Assembly (NCBI RefSeq): GCF_003143755.1
Contig: NZ_QFRI01000001.1
Location: forward strand, 1 to 64,000
Length of the DNA: 64,000 nt
Direction: 5' to 3'
Source of the DNA: Algibacter marinivivus
GTDB lineage: Bacteria > Bacteroidota > Bacteroidia > Flavobacteriales > Flavobacteriaceae
A program made the position numbers and the translations under genes. How positions within the stretch are numbered: the first letter of the stretch is position 1; each line of letters starts with the position of its first letter. The notes under the pieces were generated by a model. That model had not been told where the DNA came from. It saw nothing but the letters and a program-made list of their open reading frames with translations, and did no database searches. This document shows positions 25,081 to 33,786 of this stretch, piece after piece.

Positions 25081-25115
25081 AAAATAAGAAAGGCTGTCCT
25101 TTCGAACAGCCTTTC
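25081..25115 (-). terminator. Terminator of the small secreted-protein gene
   Basis: GAAAGGCTGT (25088-25097) pairs perfectly with ACAGCCTTTC (25106-25115), followed on the minus strand by TTATTTTAATG. Confidence 0.8.
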
Positions 25116-25156
25116 TCAATAGTTAACCTTAATTATTAATACTTGAACATTATCTT

Positions 25157-25468
25157 TTAAGCTCTTACGGCTTTATTAATTCCTTGAAATACTAAACCGA
25201 TGTTACTAACTTTTCTCTTACGGTTTAAATAAACTCTGATATCACTTGAGCTACGTGCTATAGTTTCGTTTACTTTAGTAGCATCAATTAATAATGAATC
25301 GTTTTCTTTAATAGTATTAACTTCTGCAATTACAGTAGCTATCTCATCTTCTAAAGAAACAGAAATAGTTTTATTAGTTTCTATCTCAACTACTGTAGAA
25401 GTACTTTGCGCATTTCCGAAAGAGAAAGTAAGTAATAAAATTAATAATATGTAAAAATTTGTTTTCAT
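25157..25468 (-). CDS. Small secreted protein of unknown function
   Basis: 103 residues from the ATG at 25468. A signal peptide (MKTNFYILLILLLTFSFGNA, cleavage before QS) predicts export to the periplasm. The mature 80 residues begin with a threonine/valine-rich strand, then charged helices (DEIATVIAEVNTIKENDSLLIDATKVNETIARSS), and end with a basic segment RVYLNRKRKVSNIGLVFQGINKAVRA. No family recognised. Longer in-frame starts at 25480 and 25525 are possible, but the latter falls in the -33 element of the promoter. Confidence 0.7.
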   Translation of the reverse strand: MKTNFYILLILLLTFSFGNAQSTSTVVEIETNKTISVSLEDEIATVIAEVNTIKENDSLLIDATKVNETIARSSSDIRVYLNRKRKVSNIGLVFQGINKAVRA

Positions 25469-25492
25469 TATGTTTATCATTGTTTGATGGTT

Positions 25493-25525
25493 CAAATATA
25501 TATCCAGATGATATGTTACCAGCAA
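25493..25525 (-). promoter_or_regulatory. Promoter of the small secreted-protein gene
   Basis: On the minus strand TTG (25523-25525) and TATATTTG (25493-25500), 22 bases apart. This moves the translation start downstream of 25493. Confidence 0.55.
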
Positions 25526-25771
25526 AAAATTAGTTGTAGAACGCAGTATTTTCGATAACTAGAGAAGCTACAAATTTTTATCGACGAATAGTTTAAAAGC
25601 GTTTTTTATCGGTCAATTACCCTTTTTTATGCATTTTGTCCTATTGAGTATTGGTTAAAAAGATGAAAAGCACATTTCTATCTTTTAAAAACCTAAGTAA
25701 AAATTGAATATTTCTTATAGAATCCCACTTATTATTATGTCTAATTCAATGTCTTTTTAAATGATAGCCTT

Positions 25772-25779
25772 TATATTTG
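25772..25779 (+). promoter_or_regulatory. Probable -7 box of dapD
   Basis: TATATTTG, 18 bases before the dapD ATG; no clear TTG at -33. Confidence 0.5.
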
Positions 25780-25796
25780 CCAAAAATTAAATATCA

Positions 25797-26612
25797 ATGA
25801 CTGAATTACAACAAATCATAGAGAAAGCTTGGGATAATAGAGATCTTTTAAAAGAAGAAAAGACTACCACAGCAATAAGAAGCGTAATAGATTTACTTGA
25901 TAAAGGTGAATTAAGAGTTGCAGAGCCTATTACTGGAGGCTGGCAGGTTAACGAATGGGTAAAAAAAGCGGTTGTTCTATATTTCCCAATTCAAAAAATG
26001 GAAACCTTAGAAGCTGGTATTTTTGAATATCATGATAAAATTCCTTTAAAGAAAAACTTTGCTGAACGTGGTATTAGAGTTGTTCCTAATGCAGTTGCAC
26101 GCCACGGGGCTTACATTTCTCCTGGAACTATATTAATGCCAAGTTATGTAAATATTGGTGCGTATGTAGATGAAGGCACCATGGTTGATACTTGGGCCAC
26201 TGTAGGTAGTTGCGCTCAAATTGGTAAAAATGTTCATTTATCTGGCGGTGTTGGTATTGGTGGTGTATTAGAACCATTACAAGCTGCTCCAGTTATTATT
26301 GAAGATAATGCCTTTATTGGTAGTCGTTGTATAGTTGTTGAAGGTGTACGTGTTGAAACTGAAGCTGTTTTAGGGGCTGGAGTTGTTTTAACCATGAGTA
26401 CTAAGATTATTGACGTAACTGGTAATGAACCTGTTGAATACAAAGGTATTGTTCCTGCACGTTCGGTAGTAATTCCTGGAAGTTATGCAAAAGAATTTCC
26501 TTCTGGTAGTTATAATGTGCCATGTGCGCTTATTATTGGAAAACGTAAAGAAAGCACAAACAAAAAAACATCTTTAAATGATGCATTACGTGAGCATAGT
26601 GTTGCTGTTTAA
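25797..26612 (+). CDS. dapD: Tetrahydrodipicolinate N-succinyltransferase
   Basis: 271 residues, full length. It succinylates tetrahydrodipicolinate in the succinylase branch of the diaminopimelate/lysine pathway. A helical N-terminal domain (1-100) is followed by a left-handed parallel beta-helix of hexapeptide repeats (about 100-210: SPGTILMPSYVNIGAYVDEGTMVDTWATVGSCAQIGKNVHLSGGVGIGG region) and a C-terminal VIPGSYAKEFPSGSYNVPCALIIGKR. lysA, the last step of the same pathway, is in this window at 59.6 kb but in a separate unit. It is monocistronic with its own terminator. Confidence 0.97.
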   Translation: MTELQQIIEKAWDNRDLLKEEKTTTAIRSVIDLLDKGELRVAEPITGGWQVNEWVKKAVVLYFPIQKMETLEAGIFEYHDKIPLKKNFAERGIRVVPNAVARHGAYISPGTILMPSYVNIGAYVDEGTMVDTWATVGSCAQIGKNVHLSGGVGIGGVLEPLQAAPVIIEDNAFIGSRCIVVEGVRVETEAVLGAGVVLTMSTKIIDVTGNEPVEYKGIVPARSVVIPGSYAKEFPSGSYNVPCALIIGKRKESTNKKTSLNDALREHSVAV

Positions 26613-26635
26613 TTAAAAATCGTTTAATAAAATGA

Positions 26636-26668
26636 TAAGGACAACTCAAAAAGGTTGTCCTTATTTTT
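26636..26668 (+). terminator. dapD terminator
   Basis: AAGGACAAC / GTTGTCCTT stem with a TCAAAAAG loop and a following T-run. Confidence 0.85.
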
Positions 26669-26722
26669 TTAAGTGAGTAGGCTATAAAACTTATCTTTAA
26701 AAAAGACGTGATAGTTTTATAT

Positions 26723-26730
26723 TATATTTG
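26723..26730 (+). promoter_or_regulatory. Probable -7 box of the surface-glycan cluster
   Basis: TATATTTG, 18 bases before the first gene of the cluster. -33 not clear. Confidence 0.5.
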
Positions 26731-26747
26731 CTAAAATTATTTATCTA

Positions 26748-27662
26748 ATGCTAAAGATACTACGCAAGTTCAGCGTAAAAATGCTGCGAAAGTTGAAATT
26801 TTTACCTCCAGAAATTTACGCTCATTTTCTTTATGAACATCATACTGGTAAAAAATTAAATTTGAATAACCCCGTTGAGTTTAATGAAAAAATTCAATGG
26901 TATAAAGTTTTTTATCATCCTAAAATATTAACACAATTAGTTGATAAATATGGTGTAAGAGAATATGTTGAATCTAAAATTGGCGCACAATATCTAAACA
27001 AATTATACGGTGTTTATGATTCACCTGAAGAGATAAATTATGATGAACTACCTAATAAGTTTATTGTAAAAGCTACTCATGCCAGTAGTTACAATTTAAT
27101 TGTTAGAGATAAAGAAAAGCTCAACAAAGTCAAAACAACCAAATTATTTAAAAAATGGCTTGCTAAAAGTCAATATTATCGAACAGGACAAGAATGGGCA
27201 TATAAAAATGTTAAACCTAGATTGATAGCTGAAAAACTTCTTAAAGATGAAGGAGGCATTTCACTTATTGATTATAAATTTTATTGTTTTAGCGGAGAAG
27301 CTAAATTTTTAGAAGTACATTTAGATAGAGAACAAGATCACAAAAGAGGTTTTTATGATTTTAATTTTGAACCTTTACCATATAGATATGTTTCTCTTAA
27401 AAAAAGCATTTCGTCAAAAGTAGAAAAACCAAGTAATTTTGATGAAATGAGAAAATTATCTGAAGTTTTGGCAGCTAATTTCCCTTTTGTACGAGTTGAC
27501 TTCTACTCTATTGAGGGTAAAACAATTTTTGGAGAAATGACTTTTTATCCATCAGATGGAAGAAAAGATTTTATTCCAGATGAATACAATAAAATTATTG
27601 GTGATTATATAAAATTACCAAAGCTCAAAAATGGACAAAAAGTTATTACAGAGATTGATTAA
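26748..27662 (+). CDS. TupA-like ATP-grasp protein
   Basis: 304 residues. It matches the TupA-like ATP-grasp family found in polysaccharide gene clusters: NPVEFNEKIQWYKVF (near 43-57), LVDKYGVREYVESKIG, PNKFIVKATHASSYNLIV (ATP-grasp strand), PRLIAEKLL and LIDYKFYCFSGEAKFLEV. These enzymes are thought to join an amino acid or similar acid to an amino group on a glycan, such as the teichuronopeptide ligase TupA in Bacillus. The N-terminus is basic, with no signal peptide. It opens a four-gene same-strand cluster (26.7-30.5 kb) with small gaps. Confidence 0.88.
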   Translation: MLKILRKFSVKMLRKLKFLPPEIYAHFLYEHHTGKKLNLNNPVEFNEKIQWYKVFYHPKILTQLVDKYGVREYVESKIGAQYLNKLYGVYDSPEEINYDELPNKFIVKATHASSYNLIVRDKEKLNKVKTTKLFKKWLAKSQYYRTGQEWAYKNVKPRLIAEKLLKDEGGISLIDYKFYCFSGEAKFLEVHLDREQDHKRGFYDFNFEPLPYRYVSLKKSISSKVEKPSNFDEMRKLSEVLAANFPFVRVDFYSIEGKTIFGEMTFYPSDGRKDFIPDEYNKIIGDYIKLPKLKNGQKVITEID

Positions 27663-27706
27663 CTAAATAAATTCTTTATAACATAAATTTTATTTGATAC
27701 TAAATT

Positions 27707-28654
27707 ATGACTAAACTACCCGAGATAGAACATCCAATTGATGCTGTAATACTATGGGTAGATGGTGATGACGAAAATCATAAGAAAAAAATTTCTCCTT
27801 ATATAAAAGGTACTCAAAAATCTAAGTCTAAAAAATTCAGAACACGATTTGATCAAGTAAACGAGATTAAGTATACTGTAGATTCTATTATAAAATTTGC
27901 ATCATATATTAGAAATATCTATATCATTACAGATGAACAAACACCCAATTTCTTAAAACAAGAAGAGACTCAAGAAAATTACAAAAATGTTTCTATTGTA
28001 GATCACAAAGATGTTTTTAAAGGTTTTGAAAACTACTTGCCAACTTTTAACTGTAGGCCTATTGAGACTTGCTTATATAGAATTCCTGATTTAGCAGAAC
28101 ATTTTATTTATCTTAATGATGACTTTTTTATAATAAATGAAACCAGATCTGATGATTTTTTTCAAAATGGATTTCCTGTTTTACGAGGTAAATGGTTGAA
28201 ATTTGATGAGAATATTTTTTATAAGAAATTTAAGAAAGCAAAAAAAGGTCATAAAGCCATTCAGCAAAATGCAGCTAAAATTGTAGGTTTTAATAAATAT
28301 TACAACTTTAAACACACACCACATCCTCTGAGAAAATCGACATTTGAAACTTTTTTTAAAGCCAATAAAGATATTTTTATAGAAAACGTAAAACATAAAT
28401 TTAGAAACGAAAACCAATTTACACCTCAAGGTTTAGCCAACCATCTTGAAATAAAAAATGGCACATGTATATTAAAAGAAGATTTACAACTTATGTATTT
28501 CAGATCTTATAAAAAACCGCTGTTATGGTATAAATTAAAGCTGAATAATAAAGGTAAAAGCAAACTTTTTTTAGGTATGCAAAGTTTAGATTTGTGTCCT
28601 CCAGTTATTTTAGAATATTTATTAACTTGGTTAGGAAAAAGAACGCAATTATAA
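27707..28654 (+). CDS. Stealth-family capsule sugar-phosphate transferase
   Basis: 315 residues with the conserved regions of Stealth proteins: CR1 PIDAVILWVDGDD (11-23), CR2 RTRFDQVNEIKYTVDSIIKFASYIRNIYIITDEQTPNF, LNDDFFIINE, and CR3-like HTPHPLRKSTFE. Known members (SacB, GlcNAc-1-phosphotransferase relatives) join hexose-1-phosphates through phosphodiester bonds during capsule or lipopolysaccharide synthesis. No membrane segment; probably peripheral to the inner membrane. Next genes are a CDP-glycerol transferase-like protein and a GT2, which supports a phosphate-containing glycan. Confidence 0.92.
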   Translation: MTKLPEIEHPIDAVILWVDGDDENHKKKISPYIKGTQKSKSKKFRTRFDQVNEIKYTVDSIIKFASYIRNIYIITDEQTPNFLKQEETQENYKNVSIVDHKDVFKGFENYLPTFNCRPIETCLYRIPDLAEHFIYLNDDFFIINETRSDDFFQNGFPVLRGKWLKFDENIFYKKFKKAKKGHKAIQQNAAKIVGFNKYYNFKHTPHPLRKSTFETFFKANKDIFIENVKHKFRNENQFTPQGLANHLEIKNGTCILKEDLQLMYFRSYKKPLLWYKLKLNNKGKSKLFLGMQSLDLCPPVILEYLLTWLGKRTQL

Positions 28655-28664
28655 ACACTAGTTT

Positions 28665-29741
28665 ATGCACTATAAGTTTTTAATCTATATATCTTACAGC
28701 TACGCTATTCCTATTGGCGTTCCATTAGAGCAGGAAATCTTGAAAAGAGGTTATTCTGTAAAATGGTTTGCAGATCAACCTGATGGGGAAATTGGTGTTT
28801 CAAATAAATTAAATGTGCTTAAAAACATTGAAGATATTTATGCTTATGAACCACACATTATATTAACTGCTACTGATAGCGTTCCAGATTTTTTTAATGC
28901 TCTAAAAGTTCAAGTTTTTCATGGCTTTCATGCTGAAAAACGTCCTACTAAAAATAATTCGTTTGCGCATTTCAGATTAAGAGGTTTTTTTGATTTATAC
29001 TGCACACAAGGTCCAAATACAACAGAGAAGTTTCAAGAACTTGCAAATAAACACAAGTATTTTGAAGTTATTGAAACCGGATGGAGTAAAGTAGATTCGT
29101 TATTTCCTATAGAAAAAAAAGAAATTAGTAATACAGTAATGATTGCTTCTACATTTACTGAGCGTTTAAGTTTAGCATATAATGATAATGTTTTTAATGA
29201 AGTTAAACGATTATCAGGCAATGGTAAATTTAATTTTATCATGGTATTACATCCTAAACTACCTGAGCATATTATAAAAAAATGGAATGCCCTGAATGGT
29301 GATAATTTCACATTTCACAATACTACCAACTTAATCCCTTTATTTAAAAAAGCTGATGTTATGTTTGCAGATACAACTTCAGCAATACAAGAATTTTTGG
29401 TTCAAAGAAAACCAGTAGTAACATTTAATCATACAATCAGTCATAATTACCTTATTGATATTCAAAATGCAAATCAAATAGAAAATGCTATAAATAAAGC
29501 ATTGACTTATCCTGAAGCGTTAATAAATAACATAAAACATTACTTAAAAAACCTTCATCCCTATACTGATGGTAAATCCAGTAATCGTGTTATAGATGCT
29601 AGCATAACTTGTTTACATAAAGACAAAACACATTTAAAATCTAAACCATTAAATTTGATGCGTAAATATAAAATTCGAAAAAAATTGAATTATTTTACAA
29701 TCAAAAGTTTTAATAAACCATTTACAATTTCTAAAAATTAA
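28665..29741 (+). CDS. CDP-glycerol glycerophosphotransferase-like protein
   Basis: 358 residues. The fold is the two-lobed GT-B type of TagB/TagF teichoic acid enzymes: VFHGFHAEKRPTKNN (the HG motif near 90), GWSKVDSLFP, MVLHPKLPEHI, LIPLFKKADVMFADTTSAIQEFLVQRKPVVTFNH (the D-T-S-x4-E block). In teichoic acid synthesis such proteins transfer glycerol phosphate from CDP-glycerol. In a Gram-negative the acceptor is more likely a surface glycan. No CDP-glycerol synthesis gene is seen nearby. Ten bases follow the Stealth gene, and the last base is shared with the next start. Confidence 0.85.
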   Translation: MHYKFLIYISYSYAIPIGVPLEQEILKRGYSVKWFADQPDGEIGVSNKLNVLKNIEDIYAYEPHIILTATDSVPDFFNALKVQVFHGFHAEKRPTKNNSFAHFRLRGFFDLYCTQGPNTTEKFQELANKHKYFEVIETGWSKVDSLFPIEKKEISNTVMIASTFTERLSLAYNDNVFNEVKRLSGNGKFNFIMVLHPKLPEHIIKKWNALNGDNFTFHNTTNLIPLFKKADVMFADTTSAIQEFLVQRKPVVTFNHTISHNYLIDIQNANQIENAINKALTYPEALINNIKHYLKNLHPYTDGKSSNRVIDASITCLHKDKTHLKSKPLNLMRKYKIRKKLNYFTIKSFNKPFTISKN

Positions 29742-30496
29742 TGCAAAAACTAACAGCAATAATCCCTACAGGAAACGAAATTCATAATATTGAAGACGTA
29801 ATAGCTTCAGTAGATTTTGCTGATGAAATTATTGTTGTAGATAGTTTAAGCACTGATGGAACTTACGAAAAAGCTAAAGCTAGTGGGGTTAAAGTTATAA
29901 AACGTGAATATCAATATTCAGCTTCACAAAAAAACTGGGCCATTCCTCAAGCAAAGCATGAATGGATATTATTGGTAGATGCTGATGAACGAGTAACTAA
30001 AGAGTTAAAGGAAGAAATTATTGAAACGCTCAAAAACCCAAAAGATAATGTTGTTGCTTATTGGATAGGTAGAAATAATCATTTTATGGGTGAGCATGTA
30101 AAATATAGTGGCTGGAGAAATGATGCTGTTATTAGACTATTTAAAAGAGATTCCTGTAAATATCAAGACAAACATGTTCACGCAGAAATAATTGCAGATG
30201 GCGATATTGGTAATTTAAAACAAAAATTATATCATAATACTTACATTACTTTTGATAAGTATATTGAAAAGATGAATCGTTATGCTACATGGCAAGCCAA
30301 AGATTATGATAAAAAAACAGGGCGATTAACACCTTATCATTTTATAATAAAACCATTTTGGGGCTTTTTTAAGCATTATATTTTGCAAAGTGGTTTTAGA
30401 GATGGTGTTGTAGGCTTAACTATTGGATATATTCAAGGGTACGTAGTATTTATGAGATATGTAAAGTTATGGCTATTACGTAAAAACAGACAGTAA
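29741..30496 (+). CDS. Glycosyltransferase family 2, WaaE/KdtX-like
   Basis: 251 residues. The GT-A fold starts LTAIIPTGNEIHNIEDVIASV, with VDSLSTDGT and the metal-binding DADE (about 86-89), then HVHAEI and YATWQAKDY, as in LPS core beta-1,4-glucosyltransferases of the WaaE/KdtX type. There is a short hydrophobic region near the C-terminus. Donor and acceptor cannot be read. It overlaps the CDP-glycerol transferase-like gene by one base, and ends next to the convergent Kdo-kinase-like gene. Confidence 0.9.
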   Translation: MQKLTAIIPTGNEIHNIEDVIASVDFADEIIVVDSLSTDGTYEKAKASGVKVIKREYQYSASQKNWAIPQAKHEWILLVDADERVTKELKEEIIETLKNPKDNVVAYWIGRNNHFMGEHVKYSGWRNDAVIRLFKRDSCKYQDKHVHAEIIADGDIGNLKQKLYHNTYITFDKYIEKMNRYATWQAKDYDKKTGRLTPYHFIIKPFWGFFKHYILQSGFRDGVVGLTIGYIQGYVVFMRYVKLWLLRKNRQ

Positions 30497-31252
30497 TTAC
30501 TTTTTCCAGAATTTTAATTTCTTTTTCAGTTCTTTCTTTCGGTTAAACTTGTATTGAAATGCTTCAGTAAGGCTCCACATTTTAGCAAAAACCACTTCAA
30601 AAGGTTTTCCAGAAATTTTCGCGTACTCATCGCTCATAATTTCCACAATATGCTTATGTGGTGTTAAGCGTTCAAAGTTTTTAATTCTTTCTTCAAAAGA
30701 CAATGGTTTAAAAACCATTCTATTTAAATCTACCAATTTAAATTCTAAATCATTCTCTTTAATAGTTATTAAAGTATTTCCTGGAGAATGATCTAAAAAT
30801 AAAATACCTTTCTCATGAAGTTGATGAGTAAATCTTGTAAATGCTCTCAAAAGATTATCGTGATTAGAGTAATCGAGATTATGAGATAACTCCCTAAAGG
30901 TTAAATCATAATTATCATGCTCACTAACATAATAACTTCTTTTAAAAAATAAAGTCGTTGGAAATTCATAATAAGCAATAGGTTGAGGCGATCCAATACC
31001 TAATTCCAACAATTTATTAGCATACTCAAAAGAACGTTGAGCTTTTCCTTTTCTGAAAAACTTATATACAACTTGATTTAGTAAACCAGGAACTTTAAAA
31101 GATTTTATATTAACTGTTTTTCCGTTTAATTCAAACAGTTTCAGCTTGTTTCTTTTATCCTTTATAGATTCACCTGAAGTCTCAAAAGATTCAATAAAAC
31201 CATCTATCTCTCTTTGAAAATCTTTGTAGGTCGTATGAAATACTTTTTTCAT
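30497..31252 (-). CDS. LPS core / Kdo-kinase-like protein
   Basis: 251 residues with a protein-kinase-like fold: KTVNIKSFKVPGL (probable ATP lysine), RELSHNLDY, HEKGILFLDHSPGNTLI (catalytic loop: Asp and Asn in the D-H-S-P-G-N arrangement) and FKLVDLNRM (DFG-like Asp). This is the WaaP/InaA/KdkA-type pattern of enzymes that phosphorylate the inner core of lipopolysaccharide. Cytoplasmic face of the inner membrane is likely. It is convergent with, and directly abutting, the GT2 gene, which adds to the surface-glycan context. Confidence 0.85.
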   Translation of the reverse strand: MKKVFHTTYKDFQREIDGFIESFETSGESIKDKRNKLKLFELNGKTVNIKSFKVPGLLNQVVYKFFRKGKAQRSFEYANKLLELGIGSPQPIAYYEFPTTLFFKRSYYVSEHDNYDLTFRELSHNLDYSNHDNLLRAFTRFTHQLHEKGILFLDHSPGNTLITIKENDLEFKLVDLNRMVFKPLSFEERIKNFERLTPHKHIVEIMSDEYAKISGKPFEVVFAKMWSLTEAFQYKFNRKKELKKKLKFWKK

Positions 31253-31271
31253 ATGGCAATATTACAAAGTT

Positions 31272-31304
31272 TTGAGTCATTCTTATAAACTAATATTAAA
31301 TTTG
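31272..31304 (+). promoter_or_regulatory. Promoter of the tsaC operon
   Basis: TTG (31272-31274) and TAAATTTG (31297-31304), 22 bases apart, 20 bases before the ATG. Confidence 0.55.
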
Positions 31305-31324
31305 TAAATAAAGTTGCAAAGTTT

Positions 31325-31894
31325 ATGAGCACAATAGATTCTGAAATAAAAAAATCATTGCAAATTTTAAAACAAGGAGGTTTATTCCTTTATCCTACTG
31401 ATACCGTTTGGGCAATTGGTTGTGATGCTTCAAATTTAGAAGCTGTAAAAAGAGTATATGCTCTAAAAAGGCGTAATCTAAATAAAGCATTAAGTTGCTT
31501 AGTGGCAGATGAGCGTATGCTAAAACGCTATGTAAAACAAATTCCTCCTGCCGCTTTAAATATTATTGATGTTACTGATAAACCAACTACAATTATATAT
31601 GATAATGCTCAAAATTTAGCATCTAATTTAATTGCTAAAGATGGCTCTATAGCTATAAGAATTCCGGATGATGATTTTTGCTATGGAATTACTAGAAAAT
31701 TTAATGGTGCTATAGTTTCTACTTCAGCAAATATTAGTGGAAATTTTACCCCAAAATCATTCAAAGAAATAACACCAGCTATTTTAAAAGGTGTAGACTA
31801 TGTTGTAAATTTGCATCACGAAAAAATCTGTTCAAAACCATCGTCAATTATTAAACTATCTAATAATGGTATTGTAAAGATTATCCGAGAATAA
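31325..31894 (+). CDS. tsaC: L-threonylcarbamoyladenylate synthase (Sua5/YciO/YrdC family)
   Basis: 189 residues. It makes threonylcarbamoyl-AMP for the t6A modification of tRNAs reading ANN codons. Landmarks are GGLFLYPTDTVWAIGCDA (about 18-35), VYALKRRNLNKALSCLVAD (KRxxxxK nucleotide-binding region), SIAIRIPDDDF and STSANISGNFTP. The C-terminal extra domain of Sua5 is missing, so this is the short TsaC/YrdC type. It is first in a four-gene operon with cca, a GNAT protein and ctaA. Confidence 0.93.
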   Translation: MSTIDSEIKKSLQILKQGGLFLYPTDTVWAIGCDASNLEAVKRVYALKRRNLNKALSCLVADERMLKRYVKQIPPAALNIIDVTDKPTTIIYDNAQNLASNLIAKDGSIAIRIPDDDFCYGITRKFNGAIVSTSANISGNFTPKSFKEITPAILKGVDYVVNLHHEKICSKPSSIIKLSNNGIVKIIRE

Positions 31895-31910
31895 ACGGTA
31901 ACTAGTATTG

Positions 31911-33335
31911 ATGAATTATAAAGAAGCGTTAAAACACCCTATTTTTAAAATCATTTCAAAATCTGCAAAAGAATTACAATTTGAATCTTTTGTTATAGGT
32001 GGTTTTGTTCGTGATTTTCTTTTAAAACGTGGTGATGCCAAAGATATTGATGTGGTTGCTATTGGAGATGGTATAAAACTAGCTTTACAGGTTGCGAAAA
32101 ACCTGCCTAACAAACCAAAAGTTCAAGTTTTTAAAACGTATGGCACTGCCATGTTAAGGCATGATGATATTGAGATAGAATTTGTTGGTGCTAGAAAAGA
32201 ATCTTATACTGAAGATAGTAGAAACCCTGCGATTGAAAATGGGTCTTTAGAAGATGATCAAAATCGAAGAGATTTTACTATAAATGCTCTAGCTTTAAAC
32301 CTAAGTGAAAGTCATTTTGGTGATTTACTTGATCCCTTTAACGGTGTTACAGATTTAGAAAATAAAACTATAAAAACACCTTTAAATCCAGATATAACAT
32401 ATAGCGATGACCCTTTACGGATGCTACGAGCTATTCGATTTGCTACACAATTAGGGTTTACTATTGAAGAGAAATCACTTAAAGCTATTTCCAAAAATAG
32501 TGATAGAATAAAAATTATCACAAACGAGCGTGTAGTTACTGAACTCAACAAAATTTTAGAAAGTAAAAAACCATCTGTAGGCTTTTTACTTTTAGAGAAA
32601 ACAGGATTACTTAAGCATATTTTACCAGAGTTAACAGCTTTAAAAGGCATTGACGAGGTTGAAGGACAGCGTCATAAAGATAATTTTTATCATACCCTTG
32701 AAGTAGTTGATAACATTGCGGTAAACACAAATAACGTTTGGTTACGATGGGCAGCTTTACTCCATGATATTGGAAAAGCACCGACTAAAAAGTTTAGTAA
32801 GAAAGTTGGCTGGACTTTTCATGGGCATGAGTTTGAAGGTTCAAAAATGGTTTACCGACTATTTAAAAGATTAAAAATGCCATTGAATGACAAAATGAAA
32901 TTTGTACAAAAAATGGTATTTATGAGCTCTAGACCTATAGTTTTAGCTCAAGAGATTGTTACAGATTCTGCTGTAAGAAGATTGGTTTTTGATGCAGGTG
33001 ATTATGTTGATGATTTAATGACTTTGTGTGAAGCAGATATTACAACAAAAAACCCAAAGAAATTTAATAAGTATCATAACAATTTTAAAATTGTTAGAGA
33101 AAAAATTATTGAAGTTGAAGAACGCGATCATGTTAGAAACTTTCAACCACCAATTTCTGGTGAAGAAATAATGAAAGCTTTTAGCCTAAAACCATCACGC
33201 GAAATTGGTATAATTAAAGAAACAATAAAAGAAGCTATTCTTGAAGGCGATATTCCAAACGAATATGATGCAGCTTATAAATTAATGCTTGAAAAAGGAA
33301 AAAAACTTGGACTTAAATTAAATGTTGAGTCATGA
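31911..33335 (+). CDS. cca: CCA tRNA nucleotidyltransferase with HD domain
   Basis: 474 residues from the ATG at 31911 (a TTG one codon upstream is less likely). The N-terminal polymerase beta-like head has FVIGGFVRDFLLKRGDAKDIDVVAIGDG (G-x-V-R and DxD metal motif). RRDFTINALALNL and DPLRMLRAIRFATQLGF follow. The HD domain carries RWAALLHDIGKAPTK. It adds or repairs the 3' CCA end, which fits that neither tRNA gene in the window encodes CCA. It starts 16 bases after tsaC and overlaps the next gene by 4 bases. Confidence 0.96.
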   Translation: MNYKEALKHPIFKIISKSAKELQFESFVIGGFVRDFLLKRGDAKDIDVVAIGDGIKLALQVAKNLPNKPKVQVFKTYGTAMLRHDDIEIEFVGARKESYTEDSRNPAIENGSLEDDQNRRDFTINALALNLSESHFGDLLDPFNGVTDLENKTIKTPLNPDITYSDDPLRMLRAIRFATQLGFTIEEKSLKAISKNSDRIKIITNERVVTELNKILESKKPSVGFLLLEKTGLLKHILPELTALKGIDEVEGQRHKDNFYHTLEVVDNIAVNTNNVWLRWAALLHDIGKAPTKKFSKKVGWTFHGHEFEGSKMVYRLFKRLKMPLNDKMKFVQKMVFMSSRPIVLAQEIVTDSAVRRLVFDAGDYVDDLMTLCEADITTKNPKKFNKYHNNFKIVREKIIEVEERDHVRNFQPPISGEEIMKAFSLKPSREIGIIKETIKEAILEGDIPNEYDAAYKLMLEKGKKLGLKLNVES

Positions 33336-33784
33336 TTAAACTTGTAAGAACAAATTCTGAACATAAAGATTTTATAAATCTAGTTGATGAATTAAACGCT
33401 TATTTAAAAATTGTTGATGGTGATGAACATGCTTTTTATAATCAATACAATAATATTGATGTTTTAAAACATGTTGTAATAGCTTATAAAAATGACTATC
33501 CTGTTGGTTGTGGTGCATTTAAAACTTATGATGAAAACACCATTGAAGTAAAACGTATGTTTACTAAGGTTGATGCTCGTGGATATGGTGTCGCTACAAA
33601 AATTTTACTGGAATTAGAAAAATGGAGTGCTGAGTTATCCTATAAAATCTGTGTTTTGGAAACCGGAAAAAGACAAGAGGAAGCCGTTTCTTTTTACAAA
33701 AAAATGAATTATTCAATCATTCCAAATTACGGTCAATATAAAAACATAGCTAATAGTTTATGCTTTAAAAAGAATCTTATTTAA
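33332..33784 (+). CDS. GNAT-family N-acetyltransferase
   Basis: 150 residues. The acetyl-CoA-binding motif A is EVKRMFTKVDARGYGVATKILLELE (R-G-x-G-x-A at about 86-91), with strand beta-5 CVLETGKRQEEAVSFYKKMNY and the Tyr-containing end typical of the family. Substrate unknown. The ATG overlaps the cca stop (ATGA) and its stop lies 2 bases before ctaA, so it is tightly coupled in the operon. Confidence 0.92.
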   Translation: MIKLVRTNSEHKDFINLVDELNAYLKIVDGDEHAFYNQYNNIDVLKHVVIAYKNDYPVGCGAFKTYDENTIEVKRMFTKVDARGYGVATKILLELEKWSAELSYKICVLETGKRQEEAVSFYKKMNYSIIPNYGQYKNIANSLCFKKNLI

Positions 33785-33786
33785 AA

